Origin: an uncultured Acetatifactor sp. | Lineage (GTDB): Bacteria > Bacillota > Clostridia > Lachnospirales > Lachnospiraceae | Direction of reading: 5' to 3' | NCBI GenBank assembly: GCA_947625255.1 | Contig: CANQNT010000012.1 | Span: forward strand, 1 to 64,000 | DNA length: 64,000 nucleotides | Shown: piece after piece, positions 43,630 to 51,894 of the stretch | Layout of the letters: every line of letters starts with the position of its first letter | How positions within the stretch are numbered: the first letter of the stretch is position 1 | The notes under the pieces: generated by a model | Told to the model about the DNA's origin: nothing | The model's input: the letters and a program-made list of their open reading frames with translations, nothing else | Database searches by the model: none | Translations under genes and position numbers: made by a program

Positions 43630-43658
43630 ATTATAATAAACGCGAGTGTATTTTGCAA
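43630..43658 (-). promoter_or_regulatory. Sigma-A promoter of nrdD
   Basis: On the minus strand TTGCAA (43653-43658) and TATAAT (43630-43635) are separated by 17 bp. The leader to nrdD is about 195 nt. The 43430-43742 gap holds this promoter, the NrdR-like boxes and a CCATGGC/GCCATGG hairpin just after the J-protein stop. Confidence 0.75.
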
Positions 43659-43742
43659 TAGATTTTTCAGATTTCTCTTGTATATTTATTCGTACAAAGC
43701 CATGGCTGCCATCCTTCGAATCCCGCCATGGGACATCCGGCC

Positions 43743-44483
43743 TTAACAGTAAAAGCACATTCCTCCGCCGCACAACTGGCAGATCAGGTTGGCAACACAG
43801 ATCTTCATGCAAATATTGTCTCCGCCAAAGGTGGGATAACCGTAAGCGGCCTGCCGGCGCTCATACCATGTGCCGCCGCTTTCAAAGCTGCGCATCAGCT
43901 CCTGATACTCCTGATTGCCGGGCTCCAGGGCCGCGGCCCGTCTGGCATGCTCCAGGGCCGCTACATTATTGCCCATACCCGAATGGGCGATCGCGCTGTA
44001 ATAATACCATCTGGCGTTGCGCTCCTGAACACCCATGCCGTCCAGAGCATTGCGGGCCTCCCGGAAATAATTGTTCCGAATATAGTTGCCTGCCGCCCGC
44101 AGGTGTGGATCCTCCTCATAGCCCGTGTTGCCGCCGAAACCGCCAAATCCTCCAAACCCGCCAAAAGGCCCGTAGCCCTGGCCGCCATAACCGCCATAGC
44201 CCCGGCCGCCGCTGTCGTAGCCGCTTCGGCCCTGACCTCCATAACCGTTCCCGCCGTAGCCTCCATAACCATAGCCGGCGCCTCCGTAGCCCTCGGTACG
44301 CTCTTTCATGATCTGCTGGTATGCCGCCTGGATCTCCTTGAATTTCTCTTCCGCCTGATCCTTGTTAGGATTGTTGATGTTGGCATCCGGGTGATATTTC
44401 CGACTCAGGGCCCTATATGCTTTTTTAATTTCTTCCTCGGTAGCGTTTCTATCCACTCCCAGGACCTTGTACGGATCCATCAT
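43743..44483 (-). CDS. J-domain protein with Gly/Tyr-Phe linker and Cys tail
   Basis: The 246-residue protein has an N-terminal J-domain (about 1-65; HPD in RKYHPDANI), which should stimulate Hsp70 ATPase. A glycine-rich linker follows (about 66-120) of GYGG and FGGFGG repeats. Next are TPR-like helices (about 125-190) and a C-terminal tail with six Cys (CMKIC...CQLC...CFYC). It lacks the DnaJ zinc-finger, so it is a class C (type III) co-chaperone. Its ATG overlaps the stop of the DUF5685 gene (ATGA), indicating coupled translation. Confidence 0.88.
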   Translation of the reverse strand: MMDPYKVLGVDRNATEEEIKKAYRALSRKYHPDANINNPNKDQAEEKFKEIQAAYQQIMKERTEGYGGAGYGYGGYGGNGYGGQGRSGYDSGGRGYGGYGGQGYGPFGGFGGFGGFGGNTGYEEDPHLRAAGNYIRNNYFREARNALDGMGVQERNARWYYYSAIAHSGMGNNVAALEHARRAAALEPGNQEYQELMRSFESGGTWYERRQAAYGYPTFGGDNICMKICVANLICQLCGGGMCFYC

Positions 44484-45316
44484 GCTTCCTCCCTGGCCCT
44501 ACGTTTCTCCCGTACCACCTCATACCGGCACCACACTCCGGAATAGAGAATATTGCGCAAAATCTCCACATTTTCCAGAATGGGAAGTTTTTCAAACTCT
44601 TTGCAGCACTCTGACATCATCATGGTAAGGATCGTCTTACATTCCTCTTCAAAATCCGGATTCTGATACTTCTTAAGCAGGGGATTAAAATTCCCCGATT
44701 TCTGATCCGCTTCCACATCTTCGTAGGCATCCATCAGATAGATGAACTTTCCCAAAAAAAAGCCGAAACGATCCAGATTTTCCGCCCACTCGTCCTCCTT
44801 GAAGACGACAATCTGGGACATAACCCTGCCAAAAAGTCCTGCCATGGTGTCAATATCCGCCTGACCGGACTTTTCCGCGTCCGCCAGATCATGCATATAC
44901 CGTTCAATCTTGCGGAATTTGTCGAGATATTGCTCCCTGGCTTTTCCTATCTTTCCCTCCAACATCTTTCCGTAAAGCAGCTTATGAAGCTTTTTCTCAT
45001 CCTCCCAGTCATCCTGACATTTATAATAGGTAAACAGGACGTTCATATCCGCAATATATTCCGTCAGTGCGTTGATCCTGGTCTGATGCTTTTCAAAAGG
45101 ATGAGCCACGCATTTGGTGGTACCCAGAGTCGTCTCCTGATCATACAGTCCCGACAAAAGCATCAGCAGAAAGGTCATATCATAGCTTAAGGACAACTGC
45201 CCCCAAACCCCGTACTTGTGCTTCAGGACACGGCATAAACCACAATAGTAAGAATGATAAACCGCAAATTCCTTATATTTCATCTCAGATTGATTGACAA
45301 TGATATATCCAAACAT
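44480..45316 (-). CDS. DUF5685 family protein
   Basis: The 278-residue, largely helical cytoplasmic protein matches DUF5685. It has an N-terminal [20 protein letters not shown] with two close Cys, then [17 protein letters not shown], and later an acidic motif [20 protein letters not shown]. Acidic motifs on a helical fold recall isoprenoid synthases, but that is a guess. GGGAGG precedes the ATG; upstream in-frame ATGs lack a site. It overlaps the J-protein gene by 4 bp and follows a zinc-ribbon membrane protein gene by 80 bp, suggesting one operon. Function unknown. Confidence 0.85.
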   Translation of the reverse strand: MFGYIIVNQSEMKYKEFAVYHSYYCGLCRVLKHKYGVWGQLSLSYDMTFLLMLLSGLYDQETTLGTTKCVAHPFEKHQTRINALTEYIADMNVLFTYYKCQDDWEDEKKLHKLLYGKMLEGKIGKAREQYLDKFRKIERYMHDLADAEKSGQADIDTMAGLFGRVMSQIVVFKEDEWAENLDRFGFFLGKFIYLMDAYEDVEADQKSGNFNPLLKKYQNPDFEEECKTILTMMMSECCKEFEKLPILENVEILRNILYSGVWCRYEVVREKRRAREEA

Positions 45317-45396
45317 AGGATTCCTCCCAGCTTCAAACGACGGATACCTTGTCAGTAATTCCGTCATGGATCTAAGGCCCGCTCCGGCCGCATTCG

Positions 45397-45789
45397 TCAA
45401 CTTCTCTTGATAAATGTCGTACCGCACTTCCGGCACCGAATCTCAATCTTGCCATGCCCTCTGGGCACGCGAATCTTCTGCCTGCAGTTAGGGCACTTGA
45501 AAATGCGGTAGGTCTTCCTCTGGACCAACTCTTTCTTCTTGGAATTCAAAAAGCCCCTCACCTTGTAAGACTTTTGTAAATACCACTGATTCTCGGCGGA
45601 TCTGACATAAATCTTACGTGAAAGCATTCTGTAATACGCATAAATCATGGCCGCCAGCGCCAACACATAAAAGAAATCAGGACCGATCATGGACAGCACC
45701 AAAAAAACCAGCGCCGCGATCATCAAAAACCGATTGAGATTATCGTTCCCATATCTGCCCTGCATAAACCGATAAAACTTCTCTCTCAT
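45397..45789 (-). CDS. Membrane protein with C-terminal zinc ribbon
   Basis: The 130-residue protein has two hydrophobic segments (about residues 21-35 and 38-52; IAALVFLVLSMIG and VLALAAMIYAYY). A basic stretch leads to a C-terminal zinc ribbon (CPNCRQKIRVPRGHGKIEIRC, then CGTTF). The soluble part should face the cytoplasm. It is the first gene before DUF5685 and the J-protein. The long upstream region (45790-46180) is AT-rich with a hairpin (45917-45945). No enzymatic motif. Confidence 0.78.
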   Translation of the reverse strand: MREKFYRFMQGRYGNDNLNRFLMIAALVFLVLSMIGPDFFYVLALAAMIYAYYRMLSRKIYVRSAENQWYLQKSYKVRGFLNSKKKELVQRKTYRIFKCPNCRQKIRVPRGHGKIEIRCRKCGTTFIKRS

Positions 45790-46180
45790 GGCCTCATCCT
45801 CACATTCTTATGCCAAACGTTTCCAAACGATTGCCGTCCTGACGCTCTCACCAAAGCGCTCCTGATTCCGGCCATCTGACAACAATCCCGCTAAAAATTC
45901 CTGATTCCCTGGCGCCCGTCCGCCGCCTCTTTCAAGCAGCGGACGCCACGGAATCCTTCAGATCAAATTCTATCCTACTCCCGTACTATTTCTATTACAA
46001 TATTTACTTTATAAACATTTCTTAAAAAAGCGTAAAGCCCAATTCCGACTCCGACGTAAAAATATGCACCTCGGACCGAATAGCAAAGGTTCGAGGTGCG
46101 CGACATTCTTTCAATTGTTTTGGATATGATTCCCCTGGGCGGGGGATGCTATTTCCGCCCCGTCACAATCCGGTCCGGGT
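45790..46180. other. Intergenic region
   Basis: About 390 bp without a gene. It holds a hairpin CGTCCGC/GCGGACG (45917-45945) that would lie in the leader of the zinc-ribbon gene, AT-rich sequence near 45960-46030, and the terminator at 46066-46099. No clear promoter consensus was found. Confidence 0.6.
46066..46099 (-). terminator. Terminator after the nitroreductase gene
   Basis: GCACCTCGGACC (46066-46077) pairs with GGTTCGAGGTGC (46088-46099), with a G-T pair. On the minus strand ATATTTTTA follows. It would end the rpsO-pnp-nitroreductase transcript. Confidence 0.75.
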
Positions 46181-46765
46181 TTATAAATAGCTTACCACGT
46201 CGCTTAATTTTCTCTTGGGCACCACAAAGTCCCGATTCTCATCCAGGTAATACTTTACAGCGTCAGGATCGTCCGCCCGTTCAATGTCCATGATATGGCT
46301 TTCATGAGTGGGATAGCCAAAGGCCACCACGGTATGAAGCACCTGCTTTTCGGTGAGTCCGAACATCTCCGACAAAGCCGGCTTATTGCAGGCTCCGATC
46401 ATACAGCTGCCCACCCCATGATTCCAGGCGGCGAGAGTCATATTGGAAATCGCCAGTCCGGCATCCGTATCACAGTTCTGGTTGCGGTCCAGATTCTCCA
46501 CCACGGCAATAAACAGAACCGGTTCCTCACCCGCCTTGGGCTGGCCCTGCTCGGGAGGCAGATACGCGGCCCATCTGGTATAACCGAACACGGCGGCCAC
46601 TTTTGCCGGATCCTGAATCACAATATAGGTGAGCGGCTGCTTGTTGGCGGCGCTGGACGCAAGCCTGGCCGCTTCCAGAATCTCATCCAGGACCTCCTGG
46701 GGCACCGGCTTTTGCCGGAAACGACGATAGGTTCTTCTGGTTCTTAATAATTCCATCAATTCCAT
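46181..46765 (-). CDS. Nitroreductase-family FMN protein
   Basis: The 194-residue protein matches the nitroreductase family, which uses FMN and NAD(P)H. It has RTRRTYRRFRQKPVPQEVL with the N-terminal FMN-phosphate Arg residues, AARLASSAANKQPLTYIVI, DAGLAISNMTLAAWNHGVG and VAFGYP. The substrate cannot be predicted. The start is the ATG 16 bp after the pnp stop, preceded by AAGGAAAG, so it is most likely co-transcribed with pnp. A terminator follows. Confidence 0.88.
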   Translation of the reverse strand: MELMELLRTRRTYRRFRQKPVPQEVLDEILEAARLASSAANKQPLTYIVIQDPAKVAAVFGYTRWAAYLPPEQGQPKAGEEPVLFIAVVENLDRNQNCDTDAGLAISNMTLAAWNHGVGSCMIGACNKPALSEMFGLTEKQVLHTVVAFGYPTHESHIMDIERADDPDAVKYYLDENRDFVVPKRKLSDVVSYL

Positions 46766-46781
46766 AACAATCACACTTTCC

Positions 46782-48872
46782 TTATTTCTGCGCGACATCC
46801 TTCATGGAGAAGCTGATGCGGCCCATCTTGTCCTTGCCCAGGCAAACCACGTTCACCATGTCTCCCAGGGTCAGAACGTCTTCCACGCGGTTGATTCTCT
46901 CTCTGGCGATCTTGGAAATGTGCACCATGCCCTCCTTGCCGGGAGCGAACTCGATAAACGCGCCAAACTCCTTGATGCTTACGACCTTGCCGCGGAAGAT
47001 CTGGCCCGCCTCGAAGTCGGTCACGATGATCTTCACCATCTCCACGGCCTTGTCCATCATTTCCTTATCCGTGCCGCAGATGGAAACCTTGCCGTCGTCC
47101 GTGATGTCAATCTTCACGCCGGTACGGGCAATAATCTCATTGATCGTCTTGCCGCGCTGGCCAACCACGTCACCGATCTTCTCAGGATCGATCTGTACGG
47201 AAACAATCTTAGGCGCATAAGGGCCAACTTCCGGTCTGGGTGCGGAAATGACGGGCTTCATGCAATTGTCCATAATGTAAATTCTGGCCTCACGGCATCT
47301 GGCAATGGCCCCCTCCACGATGGGTCTGGTCAGACCATGAATCTTAATATCCATCTGGATGGCGGTAATGCCCTCCGTGGTACCCGTCACCTTGAAATCC
47401 ATGTCTCCAAAGAAGTCCTCAAGACCCTGGATATCGGTCAGCAGTACGAAATCGTCGTCCGTTTCCCCGGTCACAAGACCGCAGGAAATACCGGCCACCA
47501 TCTTTTTAATGGGCACGCCCGCCGCCATCAGGGACATACAGGAAGCACAGGTGGAAGCCATGGAAGTGGAACCGTTGGACTCAAAGGTCTCGGAAACGGT
47601 ACGAATGGCATAAGGGAATTCCTCCTCGCTGGGAAGCACGGGAAGCAGCGCTCTCTCGGCCAGCGCGCCATGCCCGATCTCACGACGTCCCGGTCCGCGG
47701 GAAGGCTTGGTCTCGCCCACGGAATAGGAAGGGAAGTTATAATGATGCATATACCGCTTGCTCACCTCGTTCTCATCCAGTCCGTCCAGCTTCTGCTGCT
47801 CGGAAAGAGGCGCCAGGGTACATACGTTGCAAATCTGGGTCTGCCCACGGGTGAACATTGCGGAACCATGCACTCTGGGAATCAGGTCAACCTCGGCGGA
47901 CAGAGGCCGGATCTGCGTGATCTCTCTGCCGTCAGGACGCTTGTGATCCTTTAAGATCATCTTGCGGACGGTCTTCTTTTCATATTGATATACAGCCTCA
48001 CCCAGGATGGCGAGCCATTCCTCGTTCTCAGCGAACGCCTCCTCCAGCTTGGCCGTGATCTGACGGATATTCTCCTCGCGAACCTGCTTCTCATCCGTAA
48101 ATACAGCCACTTCCATCTCTTCGGGAGGAACGATCTTTTTCATCTCTTCCAACATTTCCTCAGGAACCGCGCAGCTGGTATAACTATGTTTCGGCTTGCC
48201 AACCTCCGCCACGATCTTGTCGATAAACGCGATCAGAGTCTGGTTCACTTCGTGGGCCAGGTAAATGGCCTCGATCATCTTGGCCTCGGGAACCTCGTTG
48301 GCACCGGCTTCGATCATGATCACCTTTTCCCTGGTAGAGGCCACGGTCAGATTCAGATCACCCACCTTCCACTGCTCCTGGGACGGATTGATGATGAACT
48401 CCCCATCGATCATGCCCACCTGGGTCATGGCGCAGGGGCCGTCAAAAGGAATATCGGAAATGCAGGTTGCAATGGCCGCGCCCAGCATCGCCACCAACTC
48501 AGGACGGCAAGCGGGATCCACACTCATAACCATATTGTTCAAGGTCACGTCATTACGATAATCCTTAGGGAAAAGAGGACGCATGGGCCTGTCGATCACG
48601 CGGCTGGTCAGAATGGCGTTCTCACTGGCCTTGCCCTCTCTCTTGTTAAAACCGCCGGGGATCTTGCCCACGGCGTATAATTTTTCCTCGAATTCCACGC
48701 TTAAGGGGAAGAAATCAATTCCCTCCCTGGGCTTCTCGGAAGCGGTAGCGGTGCTCAGCACGGTGGTTTCCCCATAATGCATGAATGCACAGCCGTTTGC
48801 CTGCTTACCCACACGGTTAATGTCCACGGACAACGTGCGGCCAGCCAGCTCCATTGAATAAGTCTGATACAT
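46782..48872 (-). CDS. pnp: Polyribonucleotide nucleotidyltransferase (PNPase)
   Basis: The 696-residue phosphorolytic 3'-5' exoribonuclease degrades mRNA. It has two RNase PH domains (TTVLSTATASE in the first, GSAMFTRGQTQ in the second), a helical linker, KH (VVGQRGKTINEI) and S1 (FRGKVVSIKEFGAFIEF) domains. Length is normal. GGAGGAAACT precedes the ATG. rpsO lies upstream with an intrinsic terminator between, and the nitroreductase gene lies immediately downstream. Confidence 0.97.
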   Translation of the reverse strand: MYQTYSMELAGRTLSVDINRVGKQANGCAFMHYGETTVLSTATASEKPREGIDFFPLSVEFEEKLYAVGKIPGGFNKREGKASENAILTSRVIDRPMRPLFPKDYRNDVTLNNMVMSVDPACRPELVAMLGAAIATCISDIPFDGPCAMTQVGMIDGEFIINPSQEQWKVGDLNLTVASTREKVIMIEAGANEVPEAKMIEAIYLAHEVNQTLIAFIDKIVAEVGKPKHSYTSCAVPEEMLEEMKKIVPPEEMEVAVFTDEKQVREENIRQITAKLEEAFAENEEWLAILGEAVYQYEKKTVRKMILKDHKRPDGREITQIRPLSAEVDLIPRVHGSAMFTRGQTQICNVCTLAPLSEQQKLDGLDENEVSKRYMHHYNFPSYSVGETKPSRGPGRREIGHGALAERALLPVLPSEEEFPYAIRTVSETFESNGSTSMASTCASCMSLMAAGVPIKKMVAGISCGLVTGETDDDFVLLTDIQGLEDFFGDMDFKVTGTTEGITAIQMDIKIHGLTRPIVEGAIARCREARIYIMDNCMKPVISAPRPEVGPYAPKIVSVQIDPEKIGDVVGQRGKTINEIIARTGVKIDITDDGKVSICGTDKEMMDKAVEMVKIIVTDFEAGQIFRGKVVSIKEFGAFIEFAPGKEGMVHISKIARERINRVEDVLTLGDMVNVVCLGKDKMGRISFSMKDVAQK

Positions 48873-49082
48873 AGTTTCCTCCATTCTGCCGTCTGCGGCG
48901 GCGCTTTTCTTTGGCGGCAAGCCGCCCTTTCTCTCACGGGAGCGGACCAAAGCCCCTCCCTTTAGCCGGCCACAGAACAGAAGATACCGAAACTACTGAA
49001 AAAAAGAAAACTCCTTTCCCCTATTCTTTTCCTTCTTTTCAGCGGTCTCGGGATGCCTGTCCGCGAACCGGTTTCATAGAAA

Positions 49083-49116
49083 GCGGAGCGACCGAACTGA
49101 CTCGGAAACGCTCCGC
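49083..49116 (-). terminator. Terminator/attenuator between rpsO and pnp
   Basis: On the minus strand GCGGAGCG (49109-49116) pairs with CGCTCCGC (49083-49090), followed by TTTCT. It lies 16 bp after the rpsO stop. Confidence 0.75.
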
Positions 49117-49131
49117 CTCATTCTCATTCCT

Positions 49132-49398
49132 TTACTTTCTCAGTCCCAGTCTCTCAATCAGCTCACGATATCTGTCAATATCCTTATCTTTCAGATAGCC
49201 AAGCAGACCACGTCTCCGACCTACCATCTTCAGTAAGCCGCGACGGGAATGATGATCCTTGGGATTCTCTTTCAGATGCTCGGTGAGCTCCTGAATTCTG
49301 GCAGTCAAAATTGCCACCTGCACTTCAGGTGAACCGGTATCGCCAGGGGTTCTGGCATACTCATTGATAACGGCCGTCTTCTTCTCTTTGGAAATCAT
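49132..49398 (-). CDS. rpsO: Ribosomal protein S15
   Basis: The 88-residue small-subunit protein binds 16S rRNA at the three-way junction early in 30S assembly. It has the signature [20 protein letters not shown], then [19 protein letters not shown]. Length is exact for the family. AAAAGGAGGT precedes the ATG. Its leader of about 105 nt (49399-49502) may contain an S15 autoregulatory site, as is usual. pnp follows. Confidence 0.98.
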   Translation of the reverse strand: MISKEKKTAVINEYARTPGDTGSPEVQVAILTARIQELTEHLKENPKDHHSRRGLLKMVGRRRGLLGYLKDKDIDRYRELIERLGLRK

Positions 49399-49502
49399 GT
49401 GATTTTACCTCCTTTTCTCATCGTCATCGCCTGGTTCCAAGGATGGGTCGGAGTCTCCCGATCCTGAGCACCGGCTCGGAAACGCCCCTCGGACGCTTCA
49501 CA
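49399..49502 (-). promoter_or_regulatory. rpsO leader, possible S15 autoregulatory element
   Basis: The leader is GC-rich with repeated GGCGATG motifs at both ends and complementary patches (for example CGGGAGACTCCG). S15 leaders are typically structured translational operators, but the class cannot be fixed by eye. Confidence 0.4.
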
Positions 49503-49508
49503 TCGCCT

Positions 49509-49537
49509 ATCATAACACAAGAGAAATAAAAAGTAAA
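49509..49537 (-). promoter_or_regulatory. Sigma-A promoter of rpsO
   Basis: On the minus strand TTTACT (49532-49537) and TATGAT (49509-49514) are separated by 17 bp. Confidence 0.75.
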
Positions 49538-49590
49538 TACCTTTTTTCTTATTGAATTTGCTTTGGTTCCCCCACATTTCCTCAACAAAA

Positions 49591-49619
49591 AAACGGCATA
49601 GCCGTAAGCTATACCGTTT
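49591..49619 (-). terminator. Terminator after the NlpC/P60 gene
   Basis: On the minus strand AAACGGTATAGC (49608-49619) pairs with GCTATGCCGTTT (49591-49602) with one G-T pair, followed by TTTTGTTG. It lies about 130 bp after the hydrolase stop. Confidence 0.85.
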
Positions 49620-49748
49620 CTCCCTTGTTCTACAATGACCGCGGCATACACGCGCCATTCGCAAAACGGCACGGACGCGAGCACCATAACAATGTTTCCT
49701 TATCGGGGCACACCACAACCGGAGGCCCCGCTTTCCTTCCTATATGCG

Positions 49749-50822
49749 TCAATCCTTGATCACCCGGACACACTTTGCCGGAGTGCGGTAATTGTATTTG
49801 CTGATCTTAATGCCGGTTCTCTCGTTGCTGGCATGAATCACCTGGCCGCCCCCGATATAAATGGCCACATGACCGATTACACCCTTGCTGTCGGCGTAGA
49901 ACACCAGATCTCCGGGTTTTAATTCGGAAGCACTGATCTTGGTTCCCTCCTTGGCCTGCGCCCTGGAGGAATGACTTAAAGTAATCCCATAATGCTTGAA
50001 GATGCTGAGCACGAAACCGGAACAGTCGGCGCCCTTGGTCAGGCTGGTTCCGCCCCATACATAGGGATTACCCAAAAACTGCTTCGCGTACTCCACCAGA
50101 TCCACCCGGACATCCGACACGCCCATACCGTACATCAGCTCCGTCATGGTAATGGCCGTATCCAGCTTCTCCTCTACTTCTACATACTCCGCATTGATGT
50201 AGGCTTCATGGTCGTCCATTGCCACTTTGATCCAGCCATCCAGAGTCTCCAGATACTCCAGCTCCTCCCCCTTTAACACCTGAGTCAGAACCGCGCCGTC
50301 CGTGCTGGCCTCATCCCGAATATTCACCCCGTCCCCAGTCACCCGGGCCACGGTGGTCACCAGCTCCCTGGCCTTTACCCTTGCGTCCGGCCCTATCAGC
50401 AAATAAGAATTGGTCGGATCGTCCAGGGAATGAATCTTCACATAGCCTTCCACCTCTCCGGACTTGATATGCGCCCAATCATCAACCGTTTCAAGTACCT
50501 CACAGGCGGAATGCCGGGGCATCTTACCCACCAGCTTTCCGTCCAGAGAGGCAGTCTCTCTCACATTCAGATTCCCGGATTCCACATCAGCGATTCCCAG
50601 ATTCGTATATCCCCAGAACGCGTTCTGCGCTTCCTCCGCGATCGCCATATATTCTTCTTCACTCAGCACTTCTCCGCCCAACACGCCGGCGCCCACCGAC
50701 GGCAGGACGCTCTTGGCAATCTCCCCCGCTTCCGCGGCAAACGCCTCCGCAGGACTTGACAGAAAAAGAGCAGTGCATAAACTCAATATCCAGACTTTTC
50801 TATGTATTTTCTTATTATTCAT
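49749..50822 (-). CDS. Secreted SH3b and NlpC/P60 cell-wall hydrolase
   Basis: The 357-residue exported protein has a signal peptide (to about residue 30), two bacterial SH3 domains (about 80-140 and 158-218; GNLNVRETASLDG, then GVNIRDEASTDG) that bind peptidoglycan, and a C-terminal NlpC/P60 domain (about 245-357). The catalytic Cys (GADCSGFV), His (GHVAIYIG) and a second His (VIHASN) are present, so it should cut D-gamma-glutamyl to diamino acid bonds. AGAAGGGACG precedes the ATG. A strong promoter with a palindromic spacer is upstream. Confidence 0.94.
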   Translation of the reverse strand: MNNKKIHRKVWILSLCTALFLSSPAEAFAAEAGEIAKSVLPSVGAGVLGGEVLSEEEYMAIAEEAQNAFWGYTNLGIADVESGNLNVRETASLDGKLVGKMPRHSACEVLETVDDWAHIKSGEVEGYVKIHSLDDPTNSYLLIGPDARVKARELVTTVARVTGDGVNIRDEASTDGAVLTQVLKGEELEYLETLDGWIKVAMDDHEAYINAEYVEVEEKLDTAITMTELMYGMGVSDVRVDLVEYAKQFLGNPYVWGGTSLTKGADCSGFVLSIFKHYGITLSHSSRAQAKEGTKISASELKPGDLVFYADSKGVIGHVAIYIGGGQVIHASNERTGIKISKYNYRTPAKCVRVIKD

Positions 50823-50886
50823 CTTGCGTCCCTTCTGTGAACTGGCATTTACGTCTTTATTACAAAATTATTAACCAACAGGACAA

Positions 50887-50916
50887 ATTATAGCAACATT
50901 CCCCAATGTTTGTCAA
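50887..50916 (-). promoter_or_regulatory. Promoter of the NlpC/P60 gene with palindromic spacer
   Basis: On the minus strand TTGACA (50911-50916) and TATAAT (50887-50892) are separated by 18 bp. The spacer contains a perfect inverted repeat AACATT-CCCC-AATGTT (50895-50910), a candidate repressor or activator site. Confidence 0.82.
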
Positions 50917-51017
50917 CACTTTATTACAAATTTCTAAAATATACCATCAATTTTTTTCATTTTTTATTTTTTTATTTCTTTCATTTCCTTTTTATTTTTT
51001 CATTTCGCCCGCACATT

Positions 51018-51046
51018 TTGCATCCCTAACCCGTTAAGCATAATAA
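51018..51046 (+). promoter_or_regulatory. Promoter of the ABC exporter operon
   Basis: TTGCAT (51018-51023) and TAATAA (51041-51046) are separated by 17 bp. The leader is about 80 nt. The rest of 50823-51131 is AT-rich without other features. Confidence 0.5.
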
Positions 51047-51131
51047 GAATATAAAACATGATCTTAATAGAAAGGTGTTTATCCGTATTCTTTCTATATT
51101 TAAATAACAGGAGCAAAAAGGAGGCGTTTCT

Positions 51132-51878
51132 ATGAGCGAAGTAATCTTAAAAACAACCAATTTAACAAAACAGTACGGCAAGGTAAAAGCGGTAGACCAG
51201 GTTTCCCTGGCCATTGAGCGGGGAGAAATCTTCGGATTTATCGGGGAAAACGGCGCCGGTAAGACTACCTTTATGAGGATGGTCTGCGGATTGATCTATC
51301 CTACCGGGGGAAGTTTGGAACTGTTTGGCGTCAGCTCCGCAAAAGAGCTGGCCCAGATGCGCAAAAAGATGGGGGCCCTCATCGAGCATCCGGCAGTTTA
51401 TCCCAATATGTCGGCCCTGCAGAACCTGGAGATCCAGAGACGGTATCTGGACATGGACTTCGGCAAGGAACCGAAGAAAGCCCTGGAGGAGCTGCTGGAG
51501 CTGGTGGGACTGCAGGACGCGATACACAAAAAGGCCGGGAAGTTTTCCCTCGGTATGCGGCAGCGTCTGGGCATCGCCATCGCCCTGGTGGGGAACCCGG
51601 AATTTCTGATCCTGGACGAGCCTACCATCGGCCTGGATCCCATCGGTGTGATGGAGCTGCGGGAGCTGGTGCTGAAGCTCAACAAAGAGCGCCACATCAC
51701 CATCCTCTTTTCCAGTCACAATCTGGCGGAGATGGCGCAGATCGCCACCTGCTACGGTTTCCTGCATAAAGGGAAGCTTCTGGAAACGATCACGGCGGAG
51801 GAAGTGCGGAAAATCTGTACGGAAAAGAACATGAAACTGGAATCCTATTTTGTGGAACTGCTGCTGAAAAACCGATAG
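51132..51878 (+). CDS. ABC transporter ATP-binding protein (BcrA/LanF-like)
   Basis: The 248-residue ATPase powers the two membrane proteins encoded downstream. Walker A (GENGAGKT), the Q-loop region (MGALIEHPAVYP), a signature (FSLGMRQRLGIA), Walker B (FLILDEP) and the H-loop (SSHNLAEM) are all present. The MGALIEHPAVYP segment and partner layout fit the BcrA/LanF type used for bacitracin or lantibiotic self-immunity. AAAGGAGG precedes the ATG. The substrate is not assignable, and no two-component system is adjacent. Confidence 0.94.
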   Translation: MSEVILKTTNLTKQYGKVKAVDQVSLAIERGEIFGFIGENGAGKTTFMRMVCGLIYPTGGSLELFGVSSAKELAQMRKKMGALIEHPAVYPNMSALQNLEIQRRYLDMDFGKEPKKALEELLELVGLQDAIHKKAGKFSLGMRQRLGIAIALVGNPEFLILDEPTIGLDPIGVMELRELVLKLNKERHITILFSSHNLAEMAQIATCYGFLHKGKLLETITAEEVRKICTEKNMKLESYFVELLLKNR

Positions 51879-51894
51879 GGAGGGTAGGGGAATC

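Noticed and set aside
43695..43735. TTCGAATCC near 43.7 kb, resembling a tRNA T-loop
   Set aside because: No T-stem, anticodon arm or acceptor pairing is present on either strand. The bases form a CCATGGC/GCCATGG hairpin near the J-protein stop.
50850..50920. WalR-type box (TGTWAH-N5-TGTWAH) upstream of the NlpC/P60 gene
   Set aside because: TGTAAT occurs twice, but the second half-site does not match and the spacing is wrong.
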